From Pseudomonas sp. SJZ079 (GTDB taxonomy: Bacteria; Pseudomonadota; Gammaproteobacteria; Pseudomonadales; Pseudomonadaceae), in contig NZ_VIUH01000003.1 of the NCBI RefSeq assembly GCF_007993865.1, positions 186,001 through 250,000 on the forward strand: a stretch of 64,000 nucleotides of DNA. The letters run 5' to 3'. The notes beneath the pieces are model-generated. The model saw only the letters and a program-made list of their open reading frames with translations. It had not been told where the DNA came from and did not search any database. Positions 6,462 to 19,095 of this stretch are shown one piece after another. A program made the position numbers and the translations under genes. How positions within the stretch are numbered: position 1 is the first letter of the stretch; every line of letters begins with the position of its first letter.

Positions 6462-8963
6462 ATGTCGCGCGAGTCGCGTTACCCCTTGCGTCAGTGGATT
6501 TGGCGCGCGTTTGTACAGAGTGCGTTGATTCCGCTGATTTTGGTGGAATCGGTGTTGATTACGGTCTATCTGCTAAGCAACGCGGCGATTCGTGATGCGC
6601 AGATAGAGCATTTGCAGCAGAGTGCGCTGAAGGATTTGTCTGCGGCGGTGGTGCGTGAGGGGCAGATAATCGACAGCCGCCTGCGCTCAGCCGAAGCGCA
6701 GGTCCAGGTTTTCCGTGATGCTGCGCAGCGAGCGTTGCAAAATACCGGCTTCCAGCCCGATGAAGTGGAGGTGCGGCGCCATGCCACGACTGCCAGTGGG
6801 GTGTATTACAGCCGTACCGACGATGGCCGGGCAGCCTCGTTCTACGCCAACAGCACATCGCCAGCGCAGCAGGATAGGGCCAAGGCCCTGCGCCTGTCGC
6901 AGCTGGACCCGCTAATGCGCTCAATCCGTGCCGCCAATCCGTTGGTCGCGGCGCTCTATTTCAACAGTTGGGACAGCTATAACCGTATCTATCCGTTCTT
7001 CATGACGCCTGAGCAGTATCCGCACGATCTTGTGATACCGGATTACAACTTCTATTACCTCGCCGACGCCCAGCACAACCCCGAACGCAAGGTCGCGTGG
7101 ACCGATGTCTACCTCGATCCGGCTGGGCTGGGCTGGATGATGTCGGTGATCGCGCCGGTGTATCGCAACGATTTTCTCGAGGGGGTGGTGGGGCTGGATA
7201 TCACCGTTGGGCAGATGCTCAACGAGATCGGTGAGCTGGATGTGCCCTGGCAGGGTTATGCCATGCTGGTCAGCCGCGACCACAACATCATGGCGTTGCC
7301 AAAAGCGGGGGAGCAAGACTTCGGGCTGCGTGAGCTGACCCAGTACTCCTACGATGAGGCGGTGCGCCGCGAGGTGCTCAAGCCGGAGGACTTCAATCTC
7401 ACCAATCGCGCCGATATGCAGCCGCTGTTACAGGCCATGGCGGCTGGGAAGGACCATGTACAGGAGGTGCTGCTAGGTGGCCGCAAGCAGTTGGTGGCGT
7501 GGAGCGAGATTCCGCAAACCGGTTGGCGCCTGCTACTGGTCGTCGATGAGGGGAGTATTTTTAGCGAGACCAATCGTCTGGCTGAGCGCTATTTGCAGAT
7601 TGGCTACCTGTTGATCGGCGGGCTGGCATTGTTCTACCTGTTGTTTTTCGCCTGGATGTGGGTGCGTTCGCGGCGTTTGAGCAATCAACTGGCGCAGCCG
7701 ATTGCCGGCGTCGTCGGGATGATGCGCCGGCTCGGTCAGGGCGATTTCCATCCCAGTGCACCGACCAGCCAGATTGAGGAACTGGCGTTCATGGCGCAGG
7801 CGGTGCAACAGACCGGCGAGCAATTGCAGGCCAGTGAGACCGAGCGCCAGGAGGCGAAGAGCATTCTGCAGTTGGTGCTGGAAAGCACCACTGAGAGTCT
7901 CTGGGAGGTGGATGCGCCGAACATGACCATCAAACTCAGCGAGCGCTTCCTCAAACGCTTTGGCTTGACGACCGAGTGCATGAGTTTCAGTGAGTTCAAC
8001 CTGCGGGTGCACCCGGATGACCTGGAGCGCATCCGTCATCTGCGCCAGCAATTCGCGGCGAGTGGCGAGGATCAGTTCGAGGCCGAGTATCGCTATGCCG
8101 ATTCGCGTGGCGAATACGCTTGGCTGCTGAGCCGCGGCAAGGTGCTGGAGCGCAATGCCGAGGGCCGGGCCTTGCGCATCGCCGGGACCCATGTCGACAT
8201 CACGCGCCTCAAGCAGGTGCAGGAGGAGTTGCGGCGCGCGAGCTTGGAGGCGCAGGCCGCCAGCCAGGCCAAGAGTCGCTTCTTGTCCAGCATGAGCCAT
8301 GAACTGCGCACGCCGTTGAACGCTATTTTTGGCTTTGGTCAGTTGATCGAAATGGAAGCGCAAGAGAAGCCGGAGGCCCAGCAGGAGGCGGATTACGCAC
8401 GGGAGATCGTCAAGGCCAGCCGTCACCTGACCTCTCTGGTGGATGACATCCTCGACCTGTCGAGCATCGAAAATCGTCGCCAGCAGCTGCATTTGCAGGC
8501 GGTGGAGGTCGGCGTATTGCTGCAAGGTTGTGCCGAGCTGGTGCAGCCGGAGGTGCAGCAGCGGGGGTTGCAGCTACAGATGATGGCGGCGACCGATGCG
8601 TCCCTGTATGTCCAGGCCGATGAGCGGCGCTTACGCCAGGTGATCCTCAACTTGCTGTCGAATGCGATCAAGTACAACGGCCCGCAGGGGCTGATATGTC
8701 TCGGGTACGAAGTGCGCTCGGATTGCGTGCGCATGTGGGTCGAGGACACCGGCTCGGGTCTGACCGTCGAGCAGCAGGCCCAGCTGTTCCAGCCGTTCCA
8801 GCGCCTGGGGCGGGAGAATTCCAACATACCGGGGACCGGCATCGGTCTGGTGCTGTGCCATGAACTGGCCAGTCTGATGGGCGGCGAAATGGGCTTTCAC
8901 AGTACCGCAGGCAGCGGTAGCCGGTTCTGGATCGACTTACCAAGCGCCGCTGCGCCGGAGTAA
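6462..8963 (+). CDS. Membrane sensor histidine kinase (Cache-like sensor, HAMP, PAS, HisKA, HATPase)
   Basis: A 833-residue sensor kinase. A membrane segment at about residues 17-38 and another at about 377-400 enclose a 330-residue periplasmic region resembling a double-Cache ligand sensor. A HAMP-like linker follows, then a PAS domain (about 465-585), the dimerisation/phospho-acceptor helix with MSHELRTPLNA (His613), and an ATPase domain with NLLSNAIKYN, VEDTGSGL and GTGIGLVL. There is no receiver domain and no response-regulator gene beside it, so it is an orphan whose partner is elsewhere. ATG 6462 is preceded by GGGAAGAGA; in-frame ATGs at 6438 and 6417 are less well placed. The ligand is unknown; amino or organic acids are typical for Cache sensors. 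Confidence 0.85.
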   Translation: MSRESRYPLRQWIWRAFVQSALIPLILVESVLITVYLLSNAAIRDAQIEHLQQSALKDLSAAVVREGQIIDSRLRSAEAQVQVFRDAAQRALQNTGFQPDEVEVRRHATTASGVYYSRTDDGRAASFYANSTSPAQQDRAKALRLSQLDPLMRSIRAANPLVAALYFNSWDSYNRIYPFFMTPEQYPHDLVIPDYNFYYLADAQHNPERKVAWTDVYLDPAGLGWMMSVIAPVYRNDFLEGVVGLDITVGQMLNEIGELDVPWQGYAMLVSRDHNIMALPKAGEQDFGLRELTQYSYDEAVRREVLKPEDFNLTNRADMQPLLQAMAAGKDHVQEVLLGGRKQLVAWSEIPQTGWRLLLVVDEGSIFSETNRLAERYLQIGYLLIGGLALFYLLFFAWMWVRSRRLSNQLAQPIAGVVGMMRRLGQGDFHPSAPTSQIEELAFMAQAVQQTGEQLQASETERQEAKSILQLVLESTTESLWEVDAPNMTIKLSERFLKRFGLTTECMSFSEFNLRVHPDDLERIRHLRQQFAASGEDQFEAEYRYADSRGEYAWLLSRGKVLERNAEGRALRIAGTHVDITRLKQVQEELRRASLEAQAASQAKSRFLSSMSHELRTPLNAIFGFGQLIEMEAQEKPEAQQEADYAREIVKASRHLTSLVDDILDLSSIENRRQQLHLQAVEVGVLLQGCAELVQPEVQQRGLQLQMMAATDASLYVQADERRLRQVILNLLSNAIKYNGPQGLICLGYEVRSDCVRMWVEDTGSGLTVEQQAQLFQPFQRLGRENSNIPGTGIGLVLCHELASLMGGEMGFHSTAGSGSRFWIDLPSAAAPE

Positions 8964-9124
8964 GCGGCCGTGCAAGGGCTGGCCTGGATCTAGCGGATAG
9001 CGATGGTTCGTGCTGACAACGAGGCGCGAGCGAGGGGGGGGAGGCAGTCAGGCCGATAGATTGAGCCAGCCTGACAGTACAGGGGTAATGCTGCTAGGGT
9101 CGATGAAACAGACTGGCTCGAGGT

Positions 9125-9370
9125 TTATTCGCTGGCTTCGAGTAGTTGCTGGGCTTTACCGAGCACCTCGACTGACTTGCTGTGGTTGCCCGACTTGTGT
9201 AGCTCCTCACCTTCTGCGCGGAGTTCTTTGACTTGGGCCAGTACGGCGGCGTCGGTGGGTGGGTTACTGGCCAGCCTGGCGTCGATTTTCGCCATGTCGG
9301 CAGGGCAGTGCATGGCCCAGAGTGGCGTGCTGAGCAGCGCGGCGAATAGGAAAACGGCAAGACGGCGCAT
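9125..9370 (-). CDS. Small secreted protein of unknown function (81 aa)
   Basis: An N-terminal signal peptide is visible (MRRLAVFLFAALLSTPLWA, cleavage after WA). The mature part is about 60 residues, one Cys, helical and charged, ending in KSVEVLGKAQQLLEASE. GAGGAG lies eight bases before the ATG. It resembles the next gene in length, in signal peptide, in a C-x(3-4)-M-x(2)-(I/L)D start and in a C-terminal A-x-x-L-L helix, so the two are probably an old tandem duplication. I do not recognise a named family and assign no function. The likely location is the periplasm. Confidence 0.7.
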   Translation of the reverse strand: MRRLAVFLFAALLSTPLWAMHCPADMAKIDARLASNPPTDAAVLAQVKELRAEGEELHKSGNHSKSVEVLGKAQQLLEASE

Positions 9371-9447
9371 GGCATTGCTCCTCTAATGATGTGTTTTCAC
9401 TCTAGAAAAAACAGCGCAAAAAACAAGTTATGGACTCGTAAACGTAG

Positions 9448-9494
9448 CCCTGAACGCACAAGACCGGCGAACTGCCGGTCTTGTGTGTTCAGGG
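9448..9494. repeat. Large hairpin between the two small secreted-protein genes
   Basis: CCCTGAACGCACAAGACCGGC and its near-perfect complement enclose a short loop, giving a stem of about 20 bp. It lies just after the stop of the gene at 9509-9772 (minus strand) and is probably its transcription end, although no T run follows. Confidence 0.6.
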
Positions 9495-9508
9495 TTGCTT
9501 CGATAGGT

Positions 9509-9772
9509 CTAGCTGGCTTCACCGCCGGTTTCCTGCAATAGGTCCAAGGCCTTGGTTGCATGGGTGGCACAGGCCTCTGTGTCGCCCATGTTTTTGGCCT
9601 TGTCAGCCAGCATTTTGTGTTCTTCGACTTGCTCCTTGAGGGGAGAACCCAGGTTCTCTATCACGCTCATGCTGTTATCGAGTTCCTGCATCTTGACGGT
9701 GCACAAGTCTTCAGCTGCAAACGCGGGGGAGGCGAGCACAGTGACGGTAAAAAACAGGGCAGTACGTTTCAT
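9509..9772 (-). CDS. Small secreted protein of unknown function (87 aa)
   Basis: A clear signal peptide (MKRTALFFTVTVLASPAFA, cleavage AFA-AED) precedes a helical mature domain of about 68 residues with two cysteines, one near the new N-terminus (DLCTVKM) and one near the end (EACATHA). A disulphide between them is possible. GAGGAC lies about seven bases before the ATG. It is related to the neighbouring 81-residue protein, which keeps only the first cysteine. The function is unknown. The C-terminal ATKALDLLQE segment is like the repeat helix of tetratricopeptide-type proteins, but it is too short to call a repeat. Confidence 0.75.
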   Translation of the reverse strand: MKRTALFFTVTVLASPAFAAEDLCTVKMQELDNSMSVIENLGSPLKEQVEEHKMLADKAKNMGDTEACATHATKALDLLQETGGEAS

Positions 9773-10018
9773 CTGATAGTCCTCTCATCATTGATAGTCT
9801 CTCGGCGTCGCACTCCAGATAAGGGCGCGCCATGCAGCCAAGGTCTATATCCACCTAACTCATTCAGGCTGAAAACTGACTACCGCTCGGAAGGCTGAGT
9901 TCACTTTTTCCGAATGACAGGACTCAGTGCTTGTGTCGTGAATTTTCGTCGAAACGGTTTCACATTCCGCTTAATGGAAATAAGCGCGGCGTGTCAGATG
10001 CTCGGCATAGGGTTCGTG

Positions 10019-12826
<2,808 letters not shown>

Positions 12827-12840
12827 GCGGGCTCCAGAGG

Positions 12841-13995
12841 TCAGGGGGCTGTGTGGTTCAGTTCGCGTGCCAGCGAATCGGCGCTGATCTCGCCGATCGA
12901 TTTGGCGCCGGTCAGCACCATGGCCACCCGCATCTCTTTCTCGATCAACTCCAGCAGGTTGCTCACCCCGGCGCCGCCCGCTGTGGCCAGCGCGTAGATA
13001 TAAGCGCGGCCGAGCAGCACGCTGTCGGCGCCGAGGGCGAGCATGCGCACCACATCCAGGCCGGTGCGGATGCCCGAGTCGGCGAGGATCGCCAGCTCGC
13101 CCTTGACCGCGTCGGCGATGGCCGGCAGGGCGCGGGCGCTGGACAACACGCCATCGAGTTGGCGACCACCGTGGTTGGACACCACGATGCCGTCTGCACC
13201 AAAGCTCACCGCGTCCCTGGCGTCCTGCGGATCGAGAATGCCCTTGATCACCATCGGGCCGTCCCAGAACTCGCGAATCCACTCCAGGTCCTGCCATGAG
13301 ATCGACGGGTCGAAGTTGGCGCCCAGCCAGCCGATGTAGTCGGCCAGCCCGGTGCGGTTGCCGCGGTAGGCGGAGATATTGCCCAGGTCATGGGGGCGGC
13401 CGTGCAGGCCAACGTCCCAGGCCCAGCTCGGGTGGGTCATGGCTTGCAGGAACCGGCGCAACGGCGCGTTGGGCCCGCTCATGCCTGAGTGGGCATCGCG
13501 GTAGCGGGCGCCGGGCACCGGCATGTCCACGGTGAACACCAGGGTGGTGACGCCGGCGGCCTTGGCCCGTTCCAGCGCGTTCTTCATGAAACCGCGGTCT
13601 TTCAGCACATAGAGCTGAAACCACATCGGCCGGTCGATGGCCGGCGCCACCTCTTCGATCGGGCACACCGACACGGTGGACAGGGTGAAGGGGATGCCCT
13701 TGGCCGCGGCCGCCCTGGCTGCCTGCACTTCGCCGCGGCGCGCGTACATGCCGGCCAGGCCGACCGGCGCCAATGCTACCGGCATCGCCAGGGTCTCATT
13801 GAACAGGCGGGTTTCCAGGCTCAACTCGGACATGTCTCGGAGCACGCGCTGGCGCAAGGCAACCTCGGCCAGATCCGCGACGTTGCGCTTGAGGGTGTGT
13901 TCGGCATAGGCGCCGCCGTCGAGGTAGTGGAACAGGAACGGTGGCAGTTTGCGTTGCGCCGCGGCGCGGTAGTCGGTGGAGGCAGAAATGATCAT
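12841..13995 (-). CDS. lldD: L-lactate dehydrogenase (FMN, quinone-linked)
   Basis: A 384-residue FMN enzyme that oxidises L-lactate to pyruvate at the inner membrane. It is almost collinear with E. coli LldD from [14 protein letters not shown] onward, including [28 protein letters not shown], the FMN-site block [10 protein letters not shown] with the catalytic His, and [17 protein letters not shown] three codons upstream (14004) is possible, but ATG 13995 matches the family start and has GGGTGA five bases before it. It is the middle gene of the lactate operon after lldP. Confidence 0.95.
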   Translation of the reverse strand: MIISASTDYRAAAQRKLPPFLFHYLDGGAYAEHTLKRNVADLAEVALRQRVLRDMSELSLETRLFNETLAMPVALAPVGLAGMYARRGEVQAARAAAAKGIPFTLSTVSVCPIEEVAPAIDRPMWFQLYVLKDRGFMKNALERAKAAGVTTLVFTVDMPVPGARYRDAHSGMSGPNAPLRRFLQAMTHPSWAWDVGLHGRPHDLGNISAYRGNRTGLADYIGWLGANFDPSISWQDLEWIREFWDGPMVIKGILDPQDARDAVSFGADGIVVSNHGGRQLDGVLSSARALPAIADAVKGELAILADSGIRTGLDVVRMLALGADSVLLGRAYIYALATAGGAGVSNLLELIEKEMRVAMVLTGAKSIGEISADSLARELNHTAP

Positions 13996-14145
13996 TGGAT
14001 TCACCCGGGATCAGAAAAAGGCTCAGGTAGGTCAGGGCAAGGCGGATCGCGCCTAGGGTGCGGTGCCTTGCGCGGTGAGATAGCCGAGCTGTCTGGGTAC
14101 AAATGGCGTGCACCCCGCAGATGCCGGGGCGCACTGGCGCAGGGG

Positions 14146-15840
14146 TCAGCCGCCGTTCAAGGGATCGCTGACACCCAAGACGTAGATGGCGAACAGGGCA
14201 ATCAGCCCGGTGAACAGCACGTAATACAGGGTAGGCCAGATGGTCTTGCGCAGGGTGCTGCCTTCGCGACCCAGCAGGCCGACCGTGGCCGAGGCTGCCA
14301 CCACGTTGTGGATGGCGACCATATTGCCGGCCGCCGCGCCAACGGCTTGCACTGCGACGATCAGCGCGCTGGAGATGCCCAAGGTGTTGGCCACGCCGAA
14401 CTGGAACTGGCTGAACATCATGTTGCTGACGGTGTTGGAACCGGCGATAAAAGCGCCCAGCGCACCGATACTCGGGGCCAGCAGCGGGTAAATGCCGCCG
14501 ACGCTGTCGGCCACCCAGCGTGCCATCAGGATCGGCATGCTGGCGAGTTCGGCGTGGTTGACGCCCGAGTTGATCAGGATGCGCACCATCGGCACGGTGA
14601 ACAGCAGGACGAAGCCGGCGCTGAGCAATACCCGGGAGGACTCTCTCACCGCCGTAGCCAATTCGCGAACCTTCATGCCATGCAGGAAGAACGTCGCGAG
14701 AACCACGGCAACCAGAATGCCACCCGGCAGGTACAGCGGTTGGAAGTTGGCGCTGACGCCGACCTCACCCAGCAAGTCGGGGAAATTCAGCACCACGGCT
14801 TTCAGTGCGGCAGTGACTTCCGGCACGACGCGGCTGATCACCAGCACCACACCGACCAGTACGTAGGGCAGCCAGGCGCGCAGGGCACTCATCGGCTTGG
14901 CGGTGAGCTGGTCGAGTTTCATTTCCACGGTACCCAGCCACTCGCTCGGCCAGTCCTTGGCGGGTGCGAAGTCCCAGGTGGTTTTCGGCGCCAGAAAACC
15001 GAAGCGTGCGGCGCTGGTGACAATCGCCAGGCCGATCAAGCCGCCTGCCAGTGAGGGGAATTCCGGGCCGAGGAACACGCCGGTGAGGGCGTAAGGCACG
15101 GTAAAGGCCAGACCGGCAAAGATCGCGAAGGGCAGCACTTGCAATCCCGCCTTCCAGCTTTTTTCCCGACCGAAGAAGCGGGTCAGCATCATTGCCATCA
15201 CCAGGGGCATCACGGTGCCGACGATGGCGTGGACGATGGCGACTTCGCTGGTGATCAGTTGCAGGAATTGCCCCCAGGAGGAGCCGTGTTCAACCAGCTG
15301 TGCGCCGATCGTCGCCGAGTCGAGGCCGGTGTTGACCCCGACGATGATCGGCGTGCCCACGGCGCCGAAGGACACCGGCGTGCTCTGCACCAGCATGCCC
15401 ATCAGCACCGCGGCCATGGCCGGGAAGCCGATGGCCACCAGCAGTGGTGCGGCAATGGCCGCTGGTGTACCGAAGCCCGAGGCCCCTTCGATAAAGCAGC
15501 CGAACAGCCAGGCAATGATAATCGCCTGAATGCGTCGATCCGGGCTGATCGTGGCGAAGCCCGCGCGGATCGCGGTGATGCCGCCAGAGTGCTTGAGGGT
15601 GTTGAGCAACAGAATGGCGCCGAAGATGATCCACAGCAGGCCGAGGGTGATCAACAACCCTTGCAGGGTGGAGGCCAGTACCCGGTTGAAACTCATGTCC
15701 CAGGCGAGCAACCCCACGGCGGCAGTCAGCAGGTAAACCAGGGGCATGGCATGTTTGGCCGGCCAGCGCAGGCCAATCAGCAGAATGGCGGCGAGCAGAA
15801 TGGGGGAGAAGGCGAGCAGGGCGAGAAGACCAGATGACAT
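14146..15840 (-). CDS. lldP: L-lactate permease
   Basis: A 564-residue polytopic inner-membrane protein with about a dozen or more hydrophobic segments, of the LctP family that imports lactate (and glycolate) with protons. Family marks are [21 protein letters not shown] and the late [15 protein letters not shown] and [15 protein letters not shown] segments. It is the first gene of the lldP-lldD-dld operon. The operator dyad at 15966-15984 lies about 125 bp upstream, so LldR should repress it until lactate is present. Confidence 0.95.
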   Translation of the reverse strand: MSSGLLALLAFSPILLAAILLIGLRWPAKHAMPLVYLLTAAVGLLAWDMSFNRVLASTLQGLLITLGLLWIIFGAILLLNTLKHSGGITAIRAGFATISPDRRIQAIIIAWLFGCFIEGASGFGTPAAIAAPLLVAIGFPAMAAVLMGMLVQSTPVSFGAVGTPIIVGVNTGLDSATIGAQLVEHGSSWGQFLQLITSEVAIVHAIVGTVMPLVMAMMLTRFFGREKSWKAGLQVLPFAIFAGLAFTVPYALTGVFLGPEFPSLAGGLIGLAIVTSAARFGFLAPKTTWDFAPAKDWPSEWLGTVEMKLDQLTAKPMSALRAWLPYVLVGVVLVISRVVPEVTAALKAVVLNFPDLLGEVGVSANFQPLYLPGGILVAVVLATFFLHGMKVRELATAVRESSRVLLSAGFVLLFTVPMVRILINSGVNHAELASMPILMARWVADSVGGIYPLLAPSIGALGAFIAGSNTVSNMMFSQFQFGVANTLGISSALIVAVQAVGAAAGNMVAIHNVVAASATVGLLGREGSTLRKTIWPTLYYVLFTGLIALFAIYVLGVSDPLNGG

Positions 15841-15965
15841 GTCAGGCTCTCCAGCGGCGCGCAGCGCGCAGGGTGGGATGCGGGTGTGGCGGTGCGGCGA
15901 ATGGTTTGCGTGTAACCAGCATGGAGAGACCTCATCGGCGTCTTGGAATTGTTTTAAGGATGACT

Positions 15966-15984
15966 AAATTGGTAATACCAATTT
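15966..15984. promoter_or_regulatory. LldR-type operator
   Basis: AAATTGGTAATACCAATTT is a perfect 9-1-9 palindrome in the divergent lldP/lldR region. Its TTGGTxxTACCAA core matches known GntR/FadR-family lactate operators (for example E. coli lldR sites). It is most likely the LldR site controlling lldP-lldD-dld, and perhaps lldR itself. Confidence 0.85.
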
Positions 15985-16153
15985 ACAAAGTGCCGGGCTA
16001 AGGTTAAAAGTGCAGGCTTGTGGCTGTCAATCAGCAGGCTTACGACTTTGGTCGCAGAGTGCTTGCTTGTATGGTCGTCAGGCAGGCTATAGGCTTGCTC
16101 TACAAGGGGCTGATAAGTGCATCCCAGGTGGTCAAACCAGTGGAGGTCGGGTT

Positions 16154-16921
16154 ATGGAAGTAGGTCAGGTGCGCTCGCGCCGTTTGTCGGACGATATCGT
16201 CGCGCAGCTGGAAACCATGATCCTCGAAGGCACCTTGAAAGCCGGTGAGCGGTTACCGGCCGAGCGCGAGTTGGCGGAGCGCTTCGGCGTCTCGCGTCCC
16301 TCGTTGCGTGAGGCGATCCAGAAGCTCGCGGCCAAAGGGCTGTTGGTCAGTCGCCAGGGCGGCGGTAACTACGTCGCCGAGTCGCTCGGCTCGACCTTCA
16401 GCGATCCGTTGTTGCACCTGCTGGAAAGCAATCCGGAGGCGCAGCGCGACCTGCTGGAGTTTCGTCACACCCTGGAAGGCTCCTGCGCCTATTACGCCGC
16501 GCAGCGCGCCACGGAACTGGATCGTCAGCGTCTGGCGGAGGCCTTCGCGGCGCTTCAGGATTGCTACAGCCGCAGCGGTAAGGTCACCCGTGCCGAGGAG
16601 GGCGCAGCCGACGCGCGCTTTCACCTGGCCATTGCCGAGGCCAGCCATAACGCGGTGTTGCTGCACACCATTCGCGGCTTGTTCGACCTGCTCAAGCGCA
16701 ACGTGGTGACCAACATTGGCGGCATGTATGCCCAGCGCGACGAGACCCGCGACATGCTGATCGGTCAGCATCGAGCGTTGTATGAGGCGATTGTCGAGGG
16801 GCGGGCCGAGCAGGCGCGGGAGCTGTCCAACCGGCATATCGACTACGTGCAGGAGGTCCTGGCCGAGGTGCAGCAGGAGGCGCAGCGCATGGCGCGGGCG
16901 CAGCGCCGCAGTCAGACTTGA
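16154..16921 (+). CDS. lldR: GntR/FadR-family regulator of lactate genes
   Basis: A 255-residue regulator. An N-terminal winged helix (residues about 10-75, with GERLPAERELAERFGVSRPSLREAIQKL) is followed by an all-helical FCD effector domain (about 95-225; DARFHLAIAEASHN carries metal or effector-site residues). ATG 16154 follows TGGAGG at good spacing; the frame extends upstream without homology. It is divergent from the lactate operon, with the palindromic operator between, so it is the probable lactate-responsive repressor. PdhR is a close relative, but the neighbours fix the role. Confidence 0.9.
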   Translation: MEVGQVRSRRLSDDIVAQLETMILEGTLKAGERLPAERELAERFGVSRPSLREAIQKLAAKGLLVSRQGGGNYVAESLGSTFSDPLLHLLESNPEAQRDLLEFRHTLEGSCAYYAAQRATELDRQRLAEAFAALQDCYSRSGKVTRAEEGAADARFHLAIAEASHNAVLLHTIRGLFDLLKRNVVTNIGGMYAQRDETRDMLIGQHRALYEAIVEGRAEQARELSNRHIDYVQEVLAEVQQEAQRMARAQRRSQT

Positions 16922-17003
16922 GGTGAGCGGGCTGGCTGTTGCGGCTGCCGCGCGAGCCGGGCAATCGGCCTGGCGCCGGGTGGCTTAAGCCCGGCGGGTG
17001 GCG

Positions 17004-17486
17004 TCAGTCGTCCTTGCCCTTGGTGCGCATGGCGCGCTGGACTTCACGGTCGGCGTCGCGTTCTTTCTCGGTGTGGCGCTTGTCGAAGTCCTTCTTGCCC
17101 TTGGCCAGGGCGATCTCGCACTTGACCAGGTGCTGCTTCCAGTAAATCGACAGGGCCACGCAGGTGTAGCCTTTCTGCTGGACGGCGCCGAACAGCTTTT
17201 CCAGCTCGCGCTTGTTCAGCAGCAGCTTGCGCGTGCGGATCGGATCGGCGATCACGTGGGTGCTGGCAGTTTTCAATGGGGTGATGTGGCAGCCCATCAG
17301 CCAGGCTTCATCGTCTTTCAGCAATACATAGCTGTCGACCAACTGCACCTTGCTGGCGCGCATGCTCTTCACTTCCCAGCCGGACAGGACCAGGCCCGCC
17401 TCGAACTTGTGTTCGACGAAGTAGTCGTGCAGCGCCTTTTTGTTCTGCGCGATTGTGCCTTCTGGGTGTTTCTTTTGTTTAGCCAT
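17004..17486 (-). CDS. smpB: SsrA-binding protein
   Basis: A 160-residue basic protein that binds the tRNA-like part of tmRNA and brings it to stalled ribosomes in trans-translation. Family marks are the N-terminal [25 protein letters not shown], the GCHITPL strand and the lysine-rich C-terminal tail ([10 protein letters not shown]) that enters the mRNA channel. ssrA lies about 11 kb to the left. It is convergent with lldR. Confidence 0.97.
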   Translation of the reverse strand: MAKQKKHPEGTIAQNKKALHDYFVEHKFEAGLVLSGWEVKSMRASKVQLVDSYVLLKDDEAWLMGCHITPLKTASTHVIADPIRTRKLLLNKRELEKLFGAVQQKGYTCVALSIYWKQHLVKCEIALAKGKKDFDKRHTEKERDADREVQRAMRTKGKDD

Positions 17487-17657
17487 AGGGCGCGCATTAT
17501 AGGGAGTCGCAGACGCGGACGCTATGTGCGGTGAAGGGCAAATTGGCCGATTGCCTGGCAGCGTTCGGAGGGGCGTGGGTCCCGGCGATGCTTGAGCCGC
17601 CCGGGCTTATCCCCGACAATGCGCGCTCTTTTTGCAAGCAGAGCAGGCTAGCCACAC

Positions 17658-19061
17658 ATGGCGAACGATAAGGTCTCGATTCACGGCGTCTGGGCCAGTC
17701 GCTGGGTATTTGTCCTCGCTGCGACGGGCTCGGCTGTTGGCTTGGGCAATATCTGGAAATTCCCCTACATGACCGGGGTGTATGGCGGCGGCGCATTCGT
17801 GGTCATGTACCTGCTGTGCATCGCCTTGGTCGGGGTGCCGATCATGCTGGCGGAAACCCTGATCGGTCGTCGTGGTCGGCAGAGTCCGGTGAATGCCATG
17901 AAAAGCCTGGCGATCGAGGCGGGGTCATCGCGGCGCTGGTCCCTGGCGGCGCAGATGGGCATGGTTGCTGCACTGCTGATTCTGTCCTTCTATAGCGTGG
18001 TGGCCGGTTGGTCGCTGGACTATATCCTCGGCATGGGTCGCGGTGACTTCGCCGGTATCAGTGGCGACGGTGCGGGTGCGGCTTTCGGCGAGTTGACCGC
18101 TGATCCCTGGCGCCTAACCCTGTGGCATAGCCTGTTCATGCTCGGTACCGGCCTGGTTATCGCCCGTGGTGTGGTCGCGGGGCTGGAGCGCAGTCTGCGC
18201 ATCATGATGCCGCTGTTGTTCGTGCTGTTGCTGGTGCTGCTCGGCTATAGCCTGACCACCGGGCACTTCATGCAGGGTTTCGATTTTCTCTTCCACTTCG
18301 ATCCGAGCAAGGTGCAGGGCGGCATCCTGGCGGCCATGGGGCATGCCTTCTTCACCCTGAGCGTGGGGGTCGGCTCGATCATGGTGTACGGCGCCTATAT
18401 GCCGAAGAAGGCCTCCATTGGCGCGACCGTGCTGGCGGTCGGTCTGCTCGATACGCTGGTGGCCTTGACCGCTGGCTTGGCGCTGTTCCCCATCGTGTTT
18501 GCCGCCGGCCTGGAGCCTGGCGGTGGTCCGGGACTGATGTTCGTCACCCTGCCGATCGCCTTCGGCAACATCGCCTTCGGCCAGTTGATGGGGTTGGTGT
18601 TTTTCGTGTTGGTGGCGGTGGCGGCCTGGAGTTCGTCGATCTCCATGCTTGAGCCTGCGGTGGCTTATTTCGTCGAGCGTAGCGGTCATAGCCGTGTTCG
18701 GGTTACTGCCGTGCTCGCCTTTATCTGCTGGCTGATCGGCATGGGTACGGTGTTGTCTTTCAATGTCGGCGCCGAAGCCAAGTTCTTCGTGTTTGGCGAC
18801 GATGGCTTTCATCTGTACCAGTGGGGCGCCGAAGGCGGGCGGAACTTCTTCGACAGCATCGATTACCTGACCAGCCGCATACTCCTGCCCTTGGGTGGCC
18901 TCGCCTTCGCCTTGTTCGCCGGCTGGGTGCTCAAGCGCGAAGTGGTGCGCGATGAGTTGGCGATTGGACATCCGCTGCTGTTCGGCCTGGTGTATTGGTT
19001 GGTGCGTGTGGTGGCGCCGATTGGCGTATTGATCGTCTTCGTTGCAGAGCTGAGCAAATGA
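17658..19061 (+). CDS. Sodium-dependent transporter of the NSS/SNF family
   Basis: A 467-residue inner-membrane protein with about 11-12 hydrophobic segments. The first helix carries the NSS signature SRWVFVLAATGSAVGLGNIWKFPY followed by GGGAF; the AVGLGN part forms the Na+ and substrate site in LeuT-like proteins. It probably imports an amino acid with Na+; the substrate cannot be read from the sequence. It lies between smpB and ratA, where the P. aeruginosa order as I remember it has no such gene. The ATG has only a weak ribosome site. Confidence 0.88.
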   Translation: MANDKVSIHGVWASRWVFVLAATGSAVGLGNIWKFPYMTGVYGGGAFVVMYLLCIALVGVPIMLAETLIGRRGRQSPVNAMKSLAIEAGSSRRWSLAAQMGMVAALLILSFYSVVAGWSLDYILGMGRGDFAGISGDGAGAAFGELTADPWRLTLWHSLFMLGTGLVIARGVVAGLERSLRIMMPLLFVLLLVLLGYSLTTGHFMQGFDFLFHFDPSKVQGGILAAMGHAFFTLSVGVGSIMVYGAYMPKKASIGATVLAVGLLDTLVALTAGLALFPIVFAAGLEPGGGPGLMFVTLPIAFGNIAFGQLMGLVFFVLVAVAAWSSSISMLEPAVAYFVERSGHSRVRVTAVLAFICWLIGMGTVLSFNVGAEAKFFVFGDDGFHLYQWGAEGGRNFFDSIDYLTSRILLPLGGLAFALFAGWVLKREVVRDELAIGHPLLFGLVYWLVRVVAPIGVLIVFVAELSK

Positions 19062-19095
19062 TTGCAGATAACCTGTTGGATAAAGCCGCCGACTT

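Noticed and set aside
12827..13297. N-terminal extension of the D-lactate dehydrogenase frame into lldD
   Set aside because: The extra part overlaps lldD and has no homology; the family start is at 12826.
14105..14140. Hairpin-like sequence between lldP and lldD
   Set aside because: The arms are imperfect and no T run or known function supports it as a terminator or regulatory site.
13489..15054. 521-codon open frame antisense to lldD and lldP
   Set aside because: Very Gly/His/Gln/Arg-rich composition, and it crosses two real genes.
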